From: Ursus arctos
Taxonomy: Eukaryota; Chordata; Mammalia; Carnivora; Ursidae
Direction of reading: 5' to 3'
Assembly (NCBI RefSeq): GCF_023065955.2
Contig: NW_026623100.1
Location: forward strand, 15,353,001-15,417,000
Length of the DNA stretch: 64,000 bases
The number at the start of each line of letters is the position of its first letter. Position 1 is the first letter of the stretch. The position numbers and the translations under genes were made by a program. The notes under the pieces were generated by a model. That model made no database searches and was not told the DNA's origin. It saw nothing but the letters and a program-made list of their open reading frames with translations. Of this stretch, positions 1-12,944 are shown one piece after another.

Positions 1-518
1 GTGATGATTAAAGTGTCAAAAATTAAAGATAGAGAATTTGAAATGCAGCAAGAGAGAAGCAAATAGTTGGGTATAAGGGAAACTCCATAAGGCTATCAAT
101 TAATTTTTTAGCAGAAACTTTGCAGGCCAGAAGAGAGTGACATGATATAGTCAAAATGCAGAAAGGAGAAAAATCTACAACCAAGAATATTCTATCCAGC
201 AAGATTATCATTCAGAATAAAGGAGAGATAAAGAGTCTCCAAGACAAACAAAAGTTAAAGAAGTCCACCACTAAATTGGCCTTATGGGAAATGTTAAAGG
301 GACTTCTTTAAGTGGAAAAGAAAAGGCCATAAGTAGGAAACATATGAATAAAAATATGTGGCATGTGATGTCATACACATAAAACATGGAGGGGGAGAAT
401 TAAAAGGTTCTCTTAGAATGTGTTTGAACTCAAGTGCCCATCAACTTAATACAGACTGCTATGTACTTAGGATGCTATGTATGAACCTCATGGTAACCAC
501 AAATACAAAACTGTAGTA

Positions 519-608
519 GATACACACACACACACGCACACACACACGCACGCACACACGCGCACGCACACACGCACGCACACACACGCACACACACAGA
601 GAGAGAGA
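519..608. repeat. (CA)n/(CG) simple repeat grading into (GA)n
   Basis: An alternating purine-pyrimidine tract of about 80 bases, mostly CA with scattered CG steps, followed by GAGAGAGA. It lies inside the 5' part of L1 copy A. Short ORFs through it on both strands are low-complexity artefacts. Confidence 0.95.
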
Positions 609-1557
609 AGAAAAAGGAAAGCCAAGCATGATACCAATCACAAGAAAAAAAAAAAAAAAGCAAGAGAAGAAACAGAACTACGAAACAACCAGAAAACAAG
701 TAACAAAATGGCAATAAGTACATATCTATTAATGATTATGTGTAAATGGTCTGAATGCTCCAATGATCAGAGATAGGATAGCAGAATGGATTAAAAAAAA
801 AAAAGACCCATCTATATGCTGCCTACAAGGGATTCACTTCAGGCTTAAAGACATAGAGTGAAAGTGAAAGGATGGAAAATGATATCCCGTGCAAATGGAA
901 GTGGAAAAAAATAAAAACAGTTTAGCAATTCTTCTATCAGACAAAACAGACTTTAAAACAAACCTTGAAATAAGAGGCAAAGAGAGGCATTACATAATGA
1001 TCGAGGGATCAGTCCAATAAGAGGATCTAATAATTGTAAATATCTATGCACCCAACATTAGAGTACTTAAATACATAAAGCAAATATTAAGAGACACAAA
1101 GAAGAAATTGACAGTAATACAATAATGAGACTTCAACACTTCATTTACACCAATAGATTATCCAGACAGAAAATCAATAAGGAAACTGTTTTTAAATGAC
1201 ACATTAAACAAAATGGACTTAGTAGGTAAATACAGAACATTCCATGCACAAACAGAACACACATTCTTTCCAACTGCATATAGAACATTTTGTAGGATAG
1301 GTCCCATGTTAGGCCACAAAACAAGTCTCAATAAATTTAAGAAGACTAAAATAATATAATGTATATTTTCCAGCCACAATGGTATGAAACTAAAAATCAG
1401 AAAAAAAAAACTGGAAGCACATGGATGTTAAACAGCACACTACTAAACAACCGATGAGTCGATGAAGAAATCAAAGAGAAATAAAAAAATACCTTGAGAC
1501 AAATGAATGTGAAAGCAAAATAGTCCAAAATCTTTGGAACATAGCAAAAGCAATTCT

Positions 1558-1759
1558 TTTTTTTTTTTTTAAAGATTTTATTTATTTATTTGACAGAGAG
1601 AGAGACAGCCAGCGAGAGAGGGAACACAAGCAGGGGGAGTGGGAGAGGAAGAAGCAGGCTCATAACAGAGGAGCCTGACGTGGGGCTCGATCCCATAACG
1701 CCAGGATAACGCCCTGAGCCTAAGGCAGACGCTTAACCGCTGTGCCACCCAGGCGCCCC
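1558..1759 (-). mobile_element. SINEC (tRNA-derived) insertion with perfect target duplication
   Basis: The reverse-orientation carnivore SINE starts with the poly-T complement of its tail and ends in CCACCCAGGCGCCCC, the complement of the tRNA-like head. A 15-base duplication, AGCAAAAGCAATTCT, lies at 1543-1557 and 1760-1774. The exact duplication marks a fairly recent insertion into L1 copy A. Confidence 0.95.
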
Positions 1760-3768
1760 AGCAAAAGCAATTCTAAGAGGGAAATTTATACCAATGCAGA
1801 CCTACCTCAAGAAACAAGAAAAAGTTCAAATAAATAATCTAACTTTACACCTAAAGGAACTAGAAAAAAAACAAAGTCCAAGATTAGTAGAAGGAAGGAA
1901 ATAATAAAGATCAGAGCAGAAGTAAATGACATAGAGACTAAGAAAACAATAGATCAATAAAACCAAAAGCTGGTTCTTTGGAAGGTAAACAAAATTGATA
2001 GACCTGTATCCAGACTTGTCCAGGAAAAAAGAGACCCCAGATAAATAAAATCAGAAATGAAAGAGGAGAAGTAGCAACCACCACCACAGAAATACAATGG
2101 ATTATAAGGGACTATTATGGACAACATATGCCAGCAAATTGGACAACCTAAAAGAAGAAAGGGATTTCTAGAAACATATAATCTTTCAAAACTGAATCAG
2201 GAACAGAGAATCCGAACAGACCAATTACTAATAACACCATTGAAGCAGTAATCAAAAAATTCCCAACAAGCAGAAGTCCAGGACCAGATGGCTTTGCAGG
2301 TGAATTCCACCAAAGATTTAAAGAAGAATGAACATCTATCCTTATCAAACTGCTTCAAAACACTGAAAAGGGAAGAATGCTTACAAGCTCATTTTATGAG
2401 GCCAGCATTGCCCTGATACTAAAACCAGACAAAGACACTACGAAAAAGAGAAAACTCCAGGTAAATATCCCTGATGAACATAGATGTAAAAATCCTCAAC
2501 CAAATATTAGCAAGCCAAATTTAACAGTACATTAAAGGAATCATTCACCATAATCAAGTGGGGTTTACTCCAGGGATGAAAGGATGTTTCAATATCCGCA
2601 AATTGAACAGACACACCACATTAAAAAATGAAGGATAAAAATCATATTGTCTCAATAGATGCAGAGAGAGCACTTGACAAAATTCAACATCCACTCACTG
2701 TAAAAACTCTCAACAAGATGGTTCTAGAGGGAATGTAATAAACGTTATATATGACAAACCCACAGCTTACGCTGTACTCAATGGTGAAAAACTGAGAGCT
2801 TCTTCTCTAAGACCAGGAAAAAGACAGGCTGTCTACTCTCATCACTTTTATTCAACGCAGTAGTGGCAGTCCTAGCCACAGTAATCAGAGAAGAAAAAGA
2901 AATAGACATTCAAATTGATAAGGAAGAAGTTAGACTGTCACTGTTTACAGATGACATGATACTACCATACACAGAAAACCCTAGAGATTCCACCAAAAAA
3001 AAAAAAAAAAAAAGATTGGAAGTAATGAATTCAGTCAAGTCGCAAGATACACAGTTAATATACAGAAATCTGTCGTGTTTCTATTTGCTAATAACAAACT
3101 CTCAGAAAGAGAAAAATAAGAAACCAATCCCATTTACAATTGAACCAAAAAGAATAAAATACCTAGGAATAAACTTAACTATGGGGGTGAGAGAACTATT
3201 CTCTGCAAACTATGAAACATGGATGAAAGAAATTGAAGACCACACAAAGGGAAAGATATTCCATGCTCATGGACTGGAAAAATTAACGTTGCTAAAATGT
3301 CCATACTATCCAAAGCAATGTAACCCCTATCAAAATACCAGTAGCATTTTTCACAGAACTAGAATACTAAAATCTGTATGAAATCACAAAAGACCCTGAA
3401 TAACCAAAGCAATCTTAAGAACAAAGCTCAAGGTATCACCATTCCAGATTTCAAGATATACTAAAAAGCTGTATTATCAAAATAGTATGTTACTGGCGCA
3501 AAAATAGATACGTAATGAATGGAACAGACTAGAAAGCCTAGAAACAAACCCAAGCTTATATGGTCATTTAATCTATGACAAAGGAGGCAAGAATATACAA
3601 TGGGGAAAAGACAAGTCTTCAAACAAATGGTATTGGAAAAATTGGATAGCTACATGCAAAAGAATGAAACAGTACTACTTCCATACACCATACACAAAAA
3701 TAAAATGGATAAAAGATCTAAATATAAGATCTGAAATCATAAAACCCCTAGAAAACATAGGCAGTAAT

Positions 3769-3771
<3 letters not shown>

Positions 3772-3802
<31 letters not shown>

Positions 3803-3996
3803 GATTTTTAAAATTTCTTTATTTGACAGAGAGAGAGACAGCCAGAATGAGAGGGAACACAAGCAGGGGGAGTGGGAGAGGAAGAAGCAGGCTCCCAGCA
3901 GAGCAGGGAGCCCGATACGGGGCTCAATCCCAGGACTCTGAGATCACTCCCTGAGCCAAAGGCAGATGCTTAACGACCAAGCCACCCAGGTGCCCT
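3772..3996 (-). mobile_element. SINEC insertion with long poly-T
   Basis: The reverse SINE begins with 29 consecutive T (3772-3800), then the SINE body, ending near CCACCCAGGTGCCC. Flanks GGCAGTAATCTC and GACAGTAATCCC look like a diverged target duplication. The insertion splits ORF2 of L1 copy A. Confidence 0.92.
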
Positions 3997-5241
3997 GACA
4001 GTAATCCCTTTAACATCAGCCTTAACAATATATTTATGGCTACATCTCCTCAAGTGAGGGAAACCAAAGCAAAAATAAATACTGAGAATAATAATATAAT
4101 GTAATATAATATATAAAATATATAAATAAATGAAATAAAATAAAAAGGTTTCACACAGTAAAGGAGACCATCAACAAAACAAAAAGACAATCTACTGAAT
4201 GCGAGAAGATATTGCAAATGATATATTCAACAAGGGGTTGATATCCAAAATATATGAAGAACTGAGGCAACTCAACACCAAAAAAATAAATAATCCAACT
4301 AAAAAATTGGCAGAGGAACTTAATAGACATTTTTTTCAAAGAAGACGTCCAGACGGCCAACAGACACACGAAAAGATGCTCACTCATCACTCATCATCAG
4401 GGAAATGCAAATGCAAATCAAAACTACAAAGAGATATCACTTCACACCAATCAGAATGGCTAGAATCAAAAAGACAGGAAAGAACAAGTATTGATGAGGA
4501 TGTAGAGAAAACGGAACCCTCATGCACTGTCGATAGGAATGTCAATTGATGTTGTCAGTGTGGAAAACAGTATGAGGTTCCTCAAATAAAATAGAAATAG
4601 CATATGATCCAGTAATTCCCCTAGTAGGTATTTGCCCAAAGAACACAACAACACTAATTTGGAAAGATATATGCACCCCTATGTTTATTGCAGTATTATT
4701 TACAATAGTCAAGATACAAAAGCAGTCCAAGTGTCCATCAGTATATGAATGGATGAATGGATGAGGATTTGGGGTGTGTGTGTGTGCAGATATATGTAAT
4801 GGAATATTACTCAGCCATGAAAAAGGATGAGATCTGTCCATGGATGGACATCAAGGGTATTATGCTAAATAAGTCAGAACAAGACAAATACCATATGACT
4901 TCATTTTTATGCAGAATCTAAAAGATGAAACAAACAAAAGCTGAAAGAGACCCATAGTACGGAGAACAAACTGATAGTTGCCAAAGAGGATGTGGGTGTG
5001 GATACAGGAAAGATGAGTAAATAGATGTGGGAGATACGGACTTCCAGTTACGGAATGATTAAGTCACAGGGATGAAAGATACAGCACACGGAATATAGTC
5101 AATGGTATTATAATAGCGTTGTATGGTGACAGATGGTCGCTAACACTTGTGGTGAGCCTAGCACAATGTAGAGGCTTGTCAAGTCACTGCGTCATACATG
5201 TGAAACCAATGTAATCTTGTATGTCAACTACAATAGAAAAA

Positions 5242-7170
5242 GAAGTCTGTCGTGTTTCCGTACACTAATAACAAACTAGCAGAAAGAGAAATTAGGAAAA
5301 TAATCCTGTTTACAATTGCATCGAAAAAAATACAAAACCTAGGAATAAATTTAAGTAAGCTAGGAGGTTAAACACCAGTATTCTGAAAACTGTAAGACAT
5401 TGATGAAAGAAACTGAAGATGATATAAATAAATGGGAAGATATTCCATGGTCATGGATTGGAAGAATATTGCCAAAATGTCCATATACCCAAAGCAATCT
5501 ACAGATTTAATGCGATCCCTATCAAAATATCAACAGCACTTTCCACAGAACTATAACAAATAATCCTAAAATTTTTCTGGAACCACAAAAGCCCCAAATA
5601 GTCGAAGTAAGCTTAAGAAAGAAGAACACAGCTGGAAGTATCATGGCCCCTGATTTTAAACTATACTCAAAACTATAGTAATCCAAATAGTATGATGCAG
5701 ACCCAAAAATAGAAAAGTAGATCAATGGAACAGAATAGAAAGCCCAGAAATAAACCCACACTTACATGGTTAATTACTCCAGGATAAAGGAGGCAAGAGT
5801 ATACAATGGGGAAAAGACCATCTCTTCAATAAATGGTGTTGGAAAAACTGGGCAGGTACGTGCAAAAGAATGGACCAGGACAACTTTCTTATACCATATT
5901 TAAAATAAACCCGAAATGGACTAAAGAACTAAATGTTAGATCTGAAACCATAAAATTAGAAGAAAAGAGGCAGTAAACTCTTGGATGTCGATCTTAGCAA
6001 TAATTTTTTGGATCTATCTCCTCAGGCAAGGGCAAAAGCAAAAAATAAACAAATGTAACTATATCAAACTAAAAAGCTTTATGTACAATGAAGGAAACCA
6101 TCGACAAAGTGAAAAAGGCAACCTACAGAACGGAAGAAGATATTTGCAAATGATACATCCAATAAGGGGTTAATATACAAAATATATAATGAACTCACAG
6201 GATTCAACACCAAAAAAAAAAAAAAAAAAACCACAAATTTTTAAAATGGGCCGAGAACCTGAACAGACATTATTCCAAAGAAGACATAGAGATGACAAAC
6301 AAACACAAGATGATGTTCAACACCATTAATCATCAGGGAAATGCAAATCAAACCCACAGTGAGATCGCCCTGTCCACTGCCAGTATGGCTATTATCAAAA
6401 AGACAAAAAAACAGCAGGTGTGGGTGAGGATGAGGAGTAAAGGGAACCTTTGTGCTCTGTTGGTGGGAATGTGAATTGGTGCAGCCGCTATGGAAAACAG
6501 TATGGCTCTTCCTTAAAAAATTAAAAATAAAACTACCCTATGATCCAGTAATTCCACTCCGAGGTGTTCATCCAAAGTGAAAACACCCATTTGAAAAGAT
6601 ACAGGCACGCCTATGTTCATTGCAGCATTATTACAATAGCCAAGACATGGAAGTAACTTAAGTTGTCCCTCAACAGATGAATGGGTAAAGATTTGCTGTA
6701 TAGATACACACAAATATTACTCAGCCATAAAAAAATAAAATAAAATAAAATCTTGCCATCTGCAACAACACGGATGGACAGCAAGGGTATTATGCTAAGT
6801 GAAAAAGTCCAAGAAAGACAAATACCATGTGATTTCACTTACATGGGGGATCTAAAAAAACAAATGAGCAAAACAGAAACAGACTCATACAGATAACACA
6901 CTGGTGGTTGCCAGAGGGGAGTGTGGGAGGGGGATGGGCAAAGTAGGTGAAAGGAATTAACAGGTACAAATGTCCAGTTATAAAATACGTGAGTCACGGG
7001 GATGTAAAGTACAACATAGGAAATACAGTCAATATACTGTAGTAAGTATGTATGGTGGCGGATGGTAACTAGGTATCTTTCATAATGTATCTAAATGTTG
7101 AATCACTAGGTTATACACCTGAAACTAACATAATATTGTACGTCAATTATACTTCAACTTAAAAAAGTAA
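5242..7170 (+). mobile_element. L1 LINE copy B, 5'-truncated
   Basis: Directly after the 3' end of copy A the sequence returns to the middle of ORF2 (KRIKYLGI-like block near 5320-5350) and runs again through the ORF2 C-terminal region and 3' UTR. It ends near 7170 with the typical L1 end (GTACGTCAATTATACTTCAA, then A-rich). It is a separate, 5'-truncated copy in the same orientation with no intact reading frame. Confidence 0.85.
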
Positions 7171-7680
7171 AACATGAGACAAGTTTTCACACTATCACTA
7201 TTTCTATTCATTACACCAGAGGTACTAAGCAAGTACGTAAGTCAGAAAGGACGGGGAAGCAAGAAACCAGTACTATTTGCAGGTGATATAACAGTGTACA
7301 TGCAAAAATCCAGAGGCATCTACAGATATATTATCACAGTTAATAAGTGAATTAGGCAAGATTCCTGCCCCAGGGTTAACAAACAAGTTTCAGCTATAGT
7401 TCTCTATATAAGCAAGGAACAGAAGCTAAAAGTTTTAAAATACCACTAACAGTAGCAAGAAAAAATACGAAATATCTAGGACTTAACAAAAGTTCTGTAA
7501 GAGCTCCACAAAGTATAAAATAGTGAGAAAAATTAAAGATGAAAACAAACGAAAGCTTTTACCATGTTCATGGATTTGAAGACAGTATTTCAAAGGCATT
7601 TCCCCCCATATTGGTCTATAGATTCAATGCAATCTCGATCAAAATCCCCACAGTCCTGTAGTGAGTGCAGACAATATTTT
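7171..7680 (+). mobile_element. L1 ORF2 fragment C
   Basis: A third, more decayed L1 piece in the same orientation. It resembles the reverse-transcriptase region (a GCAGGTGATATAACAGT stretch corresponds to the A-D-D region) through to an AATCTCGATCAAAATCCC block near 7630-7650. There is no reading frame. Confidence 0.7.
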
Positions 7681-9715
7681 CTAGAAGTTTGGTTGTATAG
7701 TGGGGGGGGGGGGTAAAAATAGGGTGATAGCTAGAATAGGTCAGGGAATCAAGGAAGGATTTTTCTTTAAGATAGGAGAAAATTTAAAATGCTTACAAAA
7801 ATGATTTGTACAGGCGTAAGATCCCAGCAAAGTGGAATGGATGGTTTTAGAAGGAAAAGAGAATTTATAAGAACAGAAAGACAGGAAGAAGGGGTGGGTG
7901 TAAATACAGGCTGGATTGTAGGTCTGGTGTGGGAGTTAAAGCGAGTTCCCAACTGGTGACTCCCATTTTCTTAGCAATATAAGAGATGCTGAAGAATGAA
8001 ACAGAATTTGGCAAAAATAAAGAATTTTAAAGTAGTCCTTGTGGGGTGTGAGAAAATGAGTTGACAAGAGAAACAGAGTACGGTTGCTGAGCAGTCCCAA
8101 GAGTCTATTTGAGATTGGAAAGTGTGAAAGTATAAAGGCAGCGGACAGGAAAACATGCAGGCGGGGTGTTAGGACACTGGCCAGAGTGGTCCCGAAACAA
8201 CAGGTGGCAGTGTCTAAGCTGGATAAACAGGACATGAGGGGTGGGGGCGCTGCTGAGCTGGGAGGTAGGAAAGGGATCCGTGGATGTCCCAAGGAAAATC
8301 GTGTCTTTTCATCTTTCTCATTTAATTCTGTACCCTTTTATCACTTATCTCCCTCAGAGACGACGGGAGCCCAGAGGAGAGATGATGAAGCCTCCCAGGG
8401 ACACAGCCAGGAGTAGAAAGGTCACCTCAGAAACACTGGTCGTAGCAGTGAGGACACCTTCAGCTGCAAGCAACAAGAAAGCTTAAGGAACCATGCCTTA
8501 AAATAAGAAGATCCGGACATGGAGCAAACTGCAATGTTGGCTTATTCAGAATAAGCCCGAGGACCACTGAGGACTCAGGCTCCCTCCATGTCTCCACTAC
8601 CTTGTTCTCAGACGGCCTCCCTTGTGGTACCAAGGGATCACATCTTGGTCAACTCGGGATTTGCAGTGCCTGACACGTAGCAGGTTCTCCAAGCGTTTTT
8701 GTGGCATGAACGAATAAATGGATTTATTTCGTGGTTTTTCATAGACTTAGAAGTTCGATCAGCCTGACAAAAGGAAGGATTTTAACACCAGACTTGGGTC
8801 ATATCCTCAGAAACCCCTGGACACTAAGATGATGGATTTCCTCAGAGAGCTGTCTAAATCCGGGCAAACCACTGTTCTGTGGCCAGGGTCACATGGGGCT
8901 TTGGAAAGAGCCAGATTAGTTGCTTTAAGTAGACGTCCTCCACCCCTTGAGCTCCTTCCCGTTAGGAATGCCCCTTGTGCACCAGCCCCAGCCCTTGGCT
9001 GCCTGGGTGGCCCCTCCTCCCATGTCCTGGAGCAGAGCTGTGATTATGTATGCATCATCTGTTCACCCCAGCCTGCCCCCCTGGACCAAAGGTCTCCAGG
9101 GCACAGGAGCTGCGGCTCATACCTCACTTCTTATTTTACGCACCTTATTAACCTCTGCGCTTGAGTTTGGACTCCATGATTACCTCCCTGGTGACCTTAA
9201 GCAAAGCCTCTCTGAGGTTGAGGCTCATAATTTATAAAGTGTTCCCTAGGGTCTCATCCAGCCCACAATTCTCTGGTTCTTTTCGACTGGTTTTTGTGGC
9301 CCTTTTAAAGATAGGATGAAAAACAGAAAGCATGATCGCCAGACAGCATAGCAGCCGTTGTCGATGGAAGATATTACAGGAAAAACTCAAGCAGAATCCA
9401 ATGAGGGACTGATGGTGAGGAAGGGAAGAAGTACCAGAGGTGGGGGGAGGGGGCGTCAAACCAAGGTAATAAAGGTCCTTAGCCTGGCAACTCCACAGAT
9501 GTTGTCTGCAGAAACCAGAAACCTGTGAGGGCCACCAAACATTCCCAGCACCCAAACTCCAAGTACAGGGCTGTGAAATTGGGGGGCCGGTAGGGGTGCA
9601 CCCTGGACAGCACGACGTGACCTGCTCTTTCAACTCCTTAGCAGGCCAACAGAAACTTAATCTGACCCCACGTAATTTAAAGTCTGCTAATAAGCACATT
9701 ACAAAAAGGAAAATG
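7681..9715. other. Unclassified intergenic sequence with a poly-G run
   Basis: I recognise no gene here. A 12-base G run is at 7702-7713. The stretch 7800-8290 is purine-rich and may be an old repeat I cannot name. 8500-9700 looks single-copy. The open frames at 8084-8416, 8829-9164 and 9232-9738 have no recognisable domain. Confidence 0.6.
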
Positions 9716-9719
9716 AAAC

Positions 9720-9945
9720 AGGTGAGATTAATTTTCACATTTTAGTTAACTCAATTTATCAAAAATATTGAAGACTTGTTACATGTTGAAATGATAAACT
9801 ATTATCAAGGTACTTTACATTTTTTATACTAAGTCTTTAACATTTAGTGTGCATTTTACGTTTACTCGCTATTCGAACTAGCCACATATCAAGTGCTCAG
9901 TAGCCATGTGGATAACCCATGTCTAAATGACGTGGAATTCGAGAT
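9720..9945. mobile_element. Probable hAT-Charlie-type DNA transposon fragment
   Basis: The AT-rich stretch ends in ACTAGCCACATATCAAGTGC followed by TCAGTAGCCATGTGG. This matches, from memory, a common mammalian hAT-derived repeat with CACTAGCCACATTTCAAGTG near its end. The family is not certain. Confidence 0.5.
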
Positions 9946-10409
9946 GCAAGAGTTCAGTCATATATTAAATGCCAGGCACGATTATAGACTGAGCTTATCC
10001 TTTTCTCACGAAATTGACATTCCTGTATGAGACACAGGACATGAACAGATTTCCTTTTAATTTTACTTCAGATGGTGACAGGTACTATGAAAAAAAACAG
10101 GAAAAAGGGTGACTTGACAGAAAGCAAGTAAAGAGGAAAAGGTAGAAACGACTTCAGATAAAACAGGCCAAGGCTCAGAAGGTGAAATTTGAGCACGGAT
10201 CTGAGAAGCAAGAAGAAGCCAGTGGAGTGAAGACCTGAGGGTGAGGCATTCCAAGCCCAAGAGTCAGAGAAAATGCCCTGGGGTCAGGATAAGCTTGTCT
10301 GGACTTCCACAGCAGAAAGAAGGCCAACGTGGCAAGAGTGTGGGAATGGAGGGGACAGTGATAAGGGAGAAGTCAGAAAAGCAGGCAGCTAGCTACCAGA
10401 CCATGTAGG

Positions 10410-10800
10410 GCAGTAGCTCTCAATTTTGGCTGCAACAGAGAACCAACTCTACGGCTTCTAGAAAATATTCATGCCCATTGGGCTCCTGGGTGGCTCAGTC
10501 AGTTGAGCATCCAGCTCTTGGTTCGGGCTCAGGTCGTGATCTCATGGGTTGCAGAATCTAGCCCTGTGTCAGTTCTGAAATCAATGGGGAGTCTGCGGGA
10601 AGATTCGCTCCCTCTGCCCCTCCTCCCCAGTGCATGTGTGCTCTAAAATAAATAAATCTTTAAAAAAAAAAAAAAAAATCTCCTGCCCAGCCTCCCATCT
10701 CCTCACTGAGATTCTGACTCCGCTCTGTGGAAAGCCAAGCACCAGTATTTTTAAAAACCATTCCAGGCGATTCAAAAGTGTAAGGCAGGGTTAAGAGCCA
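10410..10800. mobile_element. MER5A-like hAT element, interrupted by a SINE
   Basis: The left end reads GCAGTAGCTCTCAATTTTGG and the right end GCAGGGTTAAGAGCCAC. This is the inverted-terminus pattern of MER5A-type non-autonomous hAT elements. CAGTATTTTTAAA near 10743 also fits. A SINE at 10480-10678 separates the halves. Confidence 0.6.
10480..10678 (+). mobile_element. SINEC insertion
   Basis: The forward SINE starts at GGCTCCTGGGTGGCTCAGTC, has box-B-like and CT-rich parts, and ends in AATAAATAAATCTTT plus about 17 A. It sits in the middle of the MER5A-like element. Confidence 0.9.
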
Positions 10801-10990
10801 CATAAGTAAGGAGTTGCACAACCCAAGAGTTTGCGTTTATTTCAAATGCAACGGAAAGGCATGGACAGGTTTAGGGAAAGGTGTGACATGATCTGATTGG
10901 CCTTTTAAGAGCTGATGCTTTGTGGAGAAAGGACTCTAGAGAGGTGACAACAGAAACAATGCTAGTTAGGACCTACTGGGGAGAGAATAC

Positions 10991-11474
10991 AGGGAATCAG
11001 GATGTATATTGGGCATAGGGCTTGGGGGGAGGAGGAGGTGGTCCTCAGAAAGGTGGCATTTACTTTGAACTTTTGTATCAAATTTGCAAGGAGGACTTTG
11101 TTTGGTGAGATCTTTTCTATTCTCCCTTGGAAATCGGATCTGTGCATGCCCCAGAGTTGACCTTCTGCTGCCATTGCCGGCTCGATCGGTTTCCCCCATT
11201 CCCTGAAGGCTCTTTTGACCCTATCCCTGCTGCATTTGAATGACCCAGGAGTGGGCAGTTGATCAGCGCTGGGCCAATAAGGGAACGCTGTCATAAAGAC
11301 CGAGAAATCTGGGAGGCCGCGTGCACCCTGGAATTATCCGCTGCCACATTTCCTCCATGAGGAGTACGCATGACACAGACACACCAAAAGCAAGAGGGAA
11401 GCCTCCCAGAGGCCTTGGAAGCCCTGCTTCCAGACGTTACTGAGGACCAGCCCTGTGCCTGCCCTTCCTGAGGC
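10991..11474. other. Intergenic, nothing recognised
   Basis: A 480-base stretch without a repeat or exon I can name. The overlapping minus-strand frames at 10962-11294 and 11291-11671 have no recognisable domain and run into an L1 fragment. Confidence 0.5.
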
Positions 11475-12016
11475 TGTGAGTTGACTCTTAATGAGGTGAA
11501 ATTCACATGGCATGAAAGTAACCACTTTAAAGTGTACAATTTCATGGCATTTAGTACATTCACCATGTTGTGCAAGCGTACTGCTAATTCCAAAAGCACT
11601 TTCATCATCCCAAAAGAAAACCCCAGACCATTAAGCAGTCGATCCCCATCCTTCCTGCCCATCCCGAGCAACCACGATTCTAATTTCTGTCTCTAGGGAA
11701 TCGACCTATTCTGGATATTTCCTATAAATAGACCTACCCCCTGACCTTTGTCTCTGGCTTCTTCAGTTAGCATAAGGTCTTCAAGGTTCATCCGTGTTTT
11801 AGTATGTATCAGAATTCCTTTTTGTGGCTGGATCGCATTCCATTATACGCATACGCCACAGTTTGTGGGTCCACTCACCCACTGATGGACACTGGCGTTG
11901 CTTTTTGGCTACATGAACAGTGCTGTGAGGCGCATCCATGTAGAAGTTTTGGTCTGGTCTCTATTTTCATTTTGGGGGGTATATACTTAGGAGTAGAATT
12001 GCTGGGTCATAAGTGA
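11475..12016 (-). mobile_element. Old L1 3' fragment, reverse orientation
   Basis: The reverse-strand L1 includes the complement of the conserved ORF2 C-terminal region (GGACACTGGCGTTGCTTTTT near 11887, and AGGAGTAGAATTGCTGGGTC near 11990) and upstream 3' UTR-like sequence from 11475. A SINE interrupts it at 12017. About 100 bases past the SINE may be its continuation. Confidence 0.75.
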
Positions 12017-12192
12017 TTTTTTTTTTTTTTTTAAGATTTTAACAGAGAGAGAAAGCACAGCAGAGGGAGCGGGAGAGGGAGAAGCAGGCTCCCCGCTGAG
12101 CAAGGAGCTGGGTGCGCAGGGCTGATCTGGGGATCATGACCTGAGCCTGAGCCAAAGGCAGATGCTTAACCGACTGAGCCACCCAGGCGCCC
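12017..12192 (-). mobile_element. SINEC insertion
   Basis: The reverse SINE runs from poly-T and AAGATTTTAACAGAGAGAG to CCACCCAGGCGCCC. It is inserted in the reverse L1 fragment. Confidence 0.92.
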
Positions 12193-12299
12193 TTCATATA
12201 GGAATTCATTTCAATTTTTTGAGGAACCACCAATAGCAGTATTTTCTTTTTGCTTGAAGTGGTACATACCATATTTCTGTTAGTTTCATCAAGAAGAGT

Positions 12300-12940
12300 C
12301 CTGGTGCTATGGGCTCAAACCAACTTTCTGGTCCATTCAGCAAGTCCTTTGAAAATACCTGGTCCAGCACACCCCAACAGCAGCAGCAGGACAGGATGCC
12401 CGGCCGGTACCACAGCCTTGTCCCGACTCTCTCTGAGCTCCCCACTCCCTACCTGCCCTCCTTTACCGCCCCCTCCTGCTGGCTCCCCCGTGGGGACACA
12501 GGGCTCCTGGCACTTCTGGGCTTCTACCTGTCCCCTTGACGCAACCATCACCGCCCTCCAAGTGTTCTCCTCTTCCTCCACAGCGTACGGCTTACCTGCA
12601 GCCCATCTCAGGTCCCCATAAAGCCTTCCACCTCTGCCCCACGACGCCTCGTACTGCCATCGTCCTGGGCACACCCACGGCCCTCACGACAGGCTTCTGC
12701 CCCAGTCAGCCCTCAGTTCTGCTGTTTCTGCCTACGGCTCTTATAATTTCAGGCGTCAGCCAGCGATGCCCACCACCCCTGTCTCTGCTGGCCCCCACAG
12801 GGCAGGCACTCAGGGCAGCACGTACAGACGGTGGACACGAAGCCACAAATGCAGGAGATAAGCCCCCGCCCCCTCCAAGGCGAGCACAGATCTCCTGTTT
12901 GCTCATAAAGGCCCCGTGGCAGCCTTTACAGAACAGAACA
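12300..12940. other. GC-rich intergenic stretch without recognised gene
   Basis: A C-rich plus strand with several long overlapping frames (12250-12621, 12536-13072, reverse 12315-12674). They are Pro/Ser/Thr-rich with no domain, as expected of GC-rich DNA with few stop codons. I see no splice-bounded exon. Confidence 0.5.
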
Positions 12941-12944
12941 GAGA

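Larger units (their letters stand above)
1..5241 (+). mobile_element. Old L1 LINE copy A, interrupted by two SINEs
   Basis: A degenerate mammalian L1 runs 5' to 3' on the plus strand. Bases 1-700 resemble the region before ORF2 of older L1MA-like elements. About 710-1400 match the endonuclease part of ORF2, 1775-3770 the linker and reverse transcriptase, and 3997-4900 the ORF2 3' part. The 3' UTR ends near 5241. The longest open piece (2863-3381) keeps a reverse-transcriptase core read as FTDDM, where active L1s have F/Y-A-D-D, and later a KRIKYLGI-like block. Stops and frameshifts occur throughout, so no protein is made. SINEs at 1558-1759 and 3772-3996 landed later. The subfamily name is inferred from memory of consensus sequences. 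Confidence 0.85.
10040..10990 (+). repeat. Interspersed repeat of uncertain class, split by nested insertions
   Basis: Left part 10040-10410 contains GTGAGGCATTCCAAGC and GACCATGTAGGGC. Right part 10800-10990 contains GGTGTGACATGATCTGATT. I recall these in this order in a widespread mammalian repeat, but cannot name it. The hAT element and the SINE listed next separate the halves. Confidence 0.45.

Noticed and set aside
2863..3381. 172-residue plus-strand ORF with reverse-transcriptase-like residues
   Set aside because: It is a decayed piece of L1 ORF2 inside a longer L1 with frame breaks on both sides. It is annotated as part of the mobile element, not as a gene.
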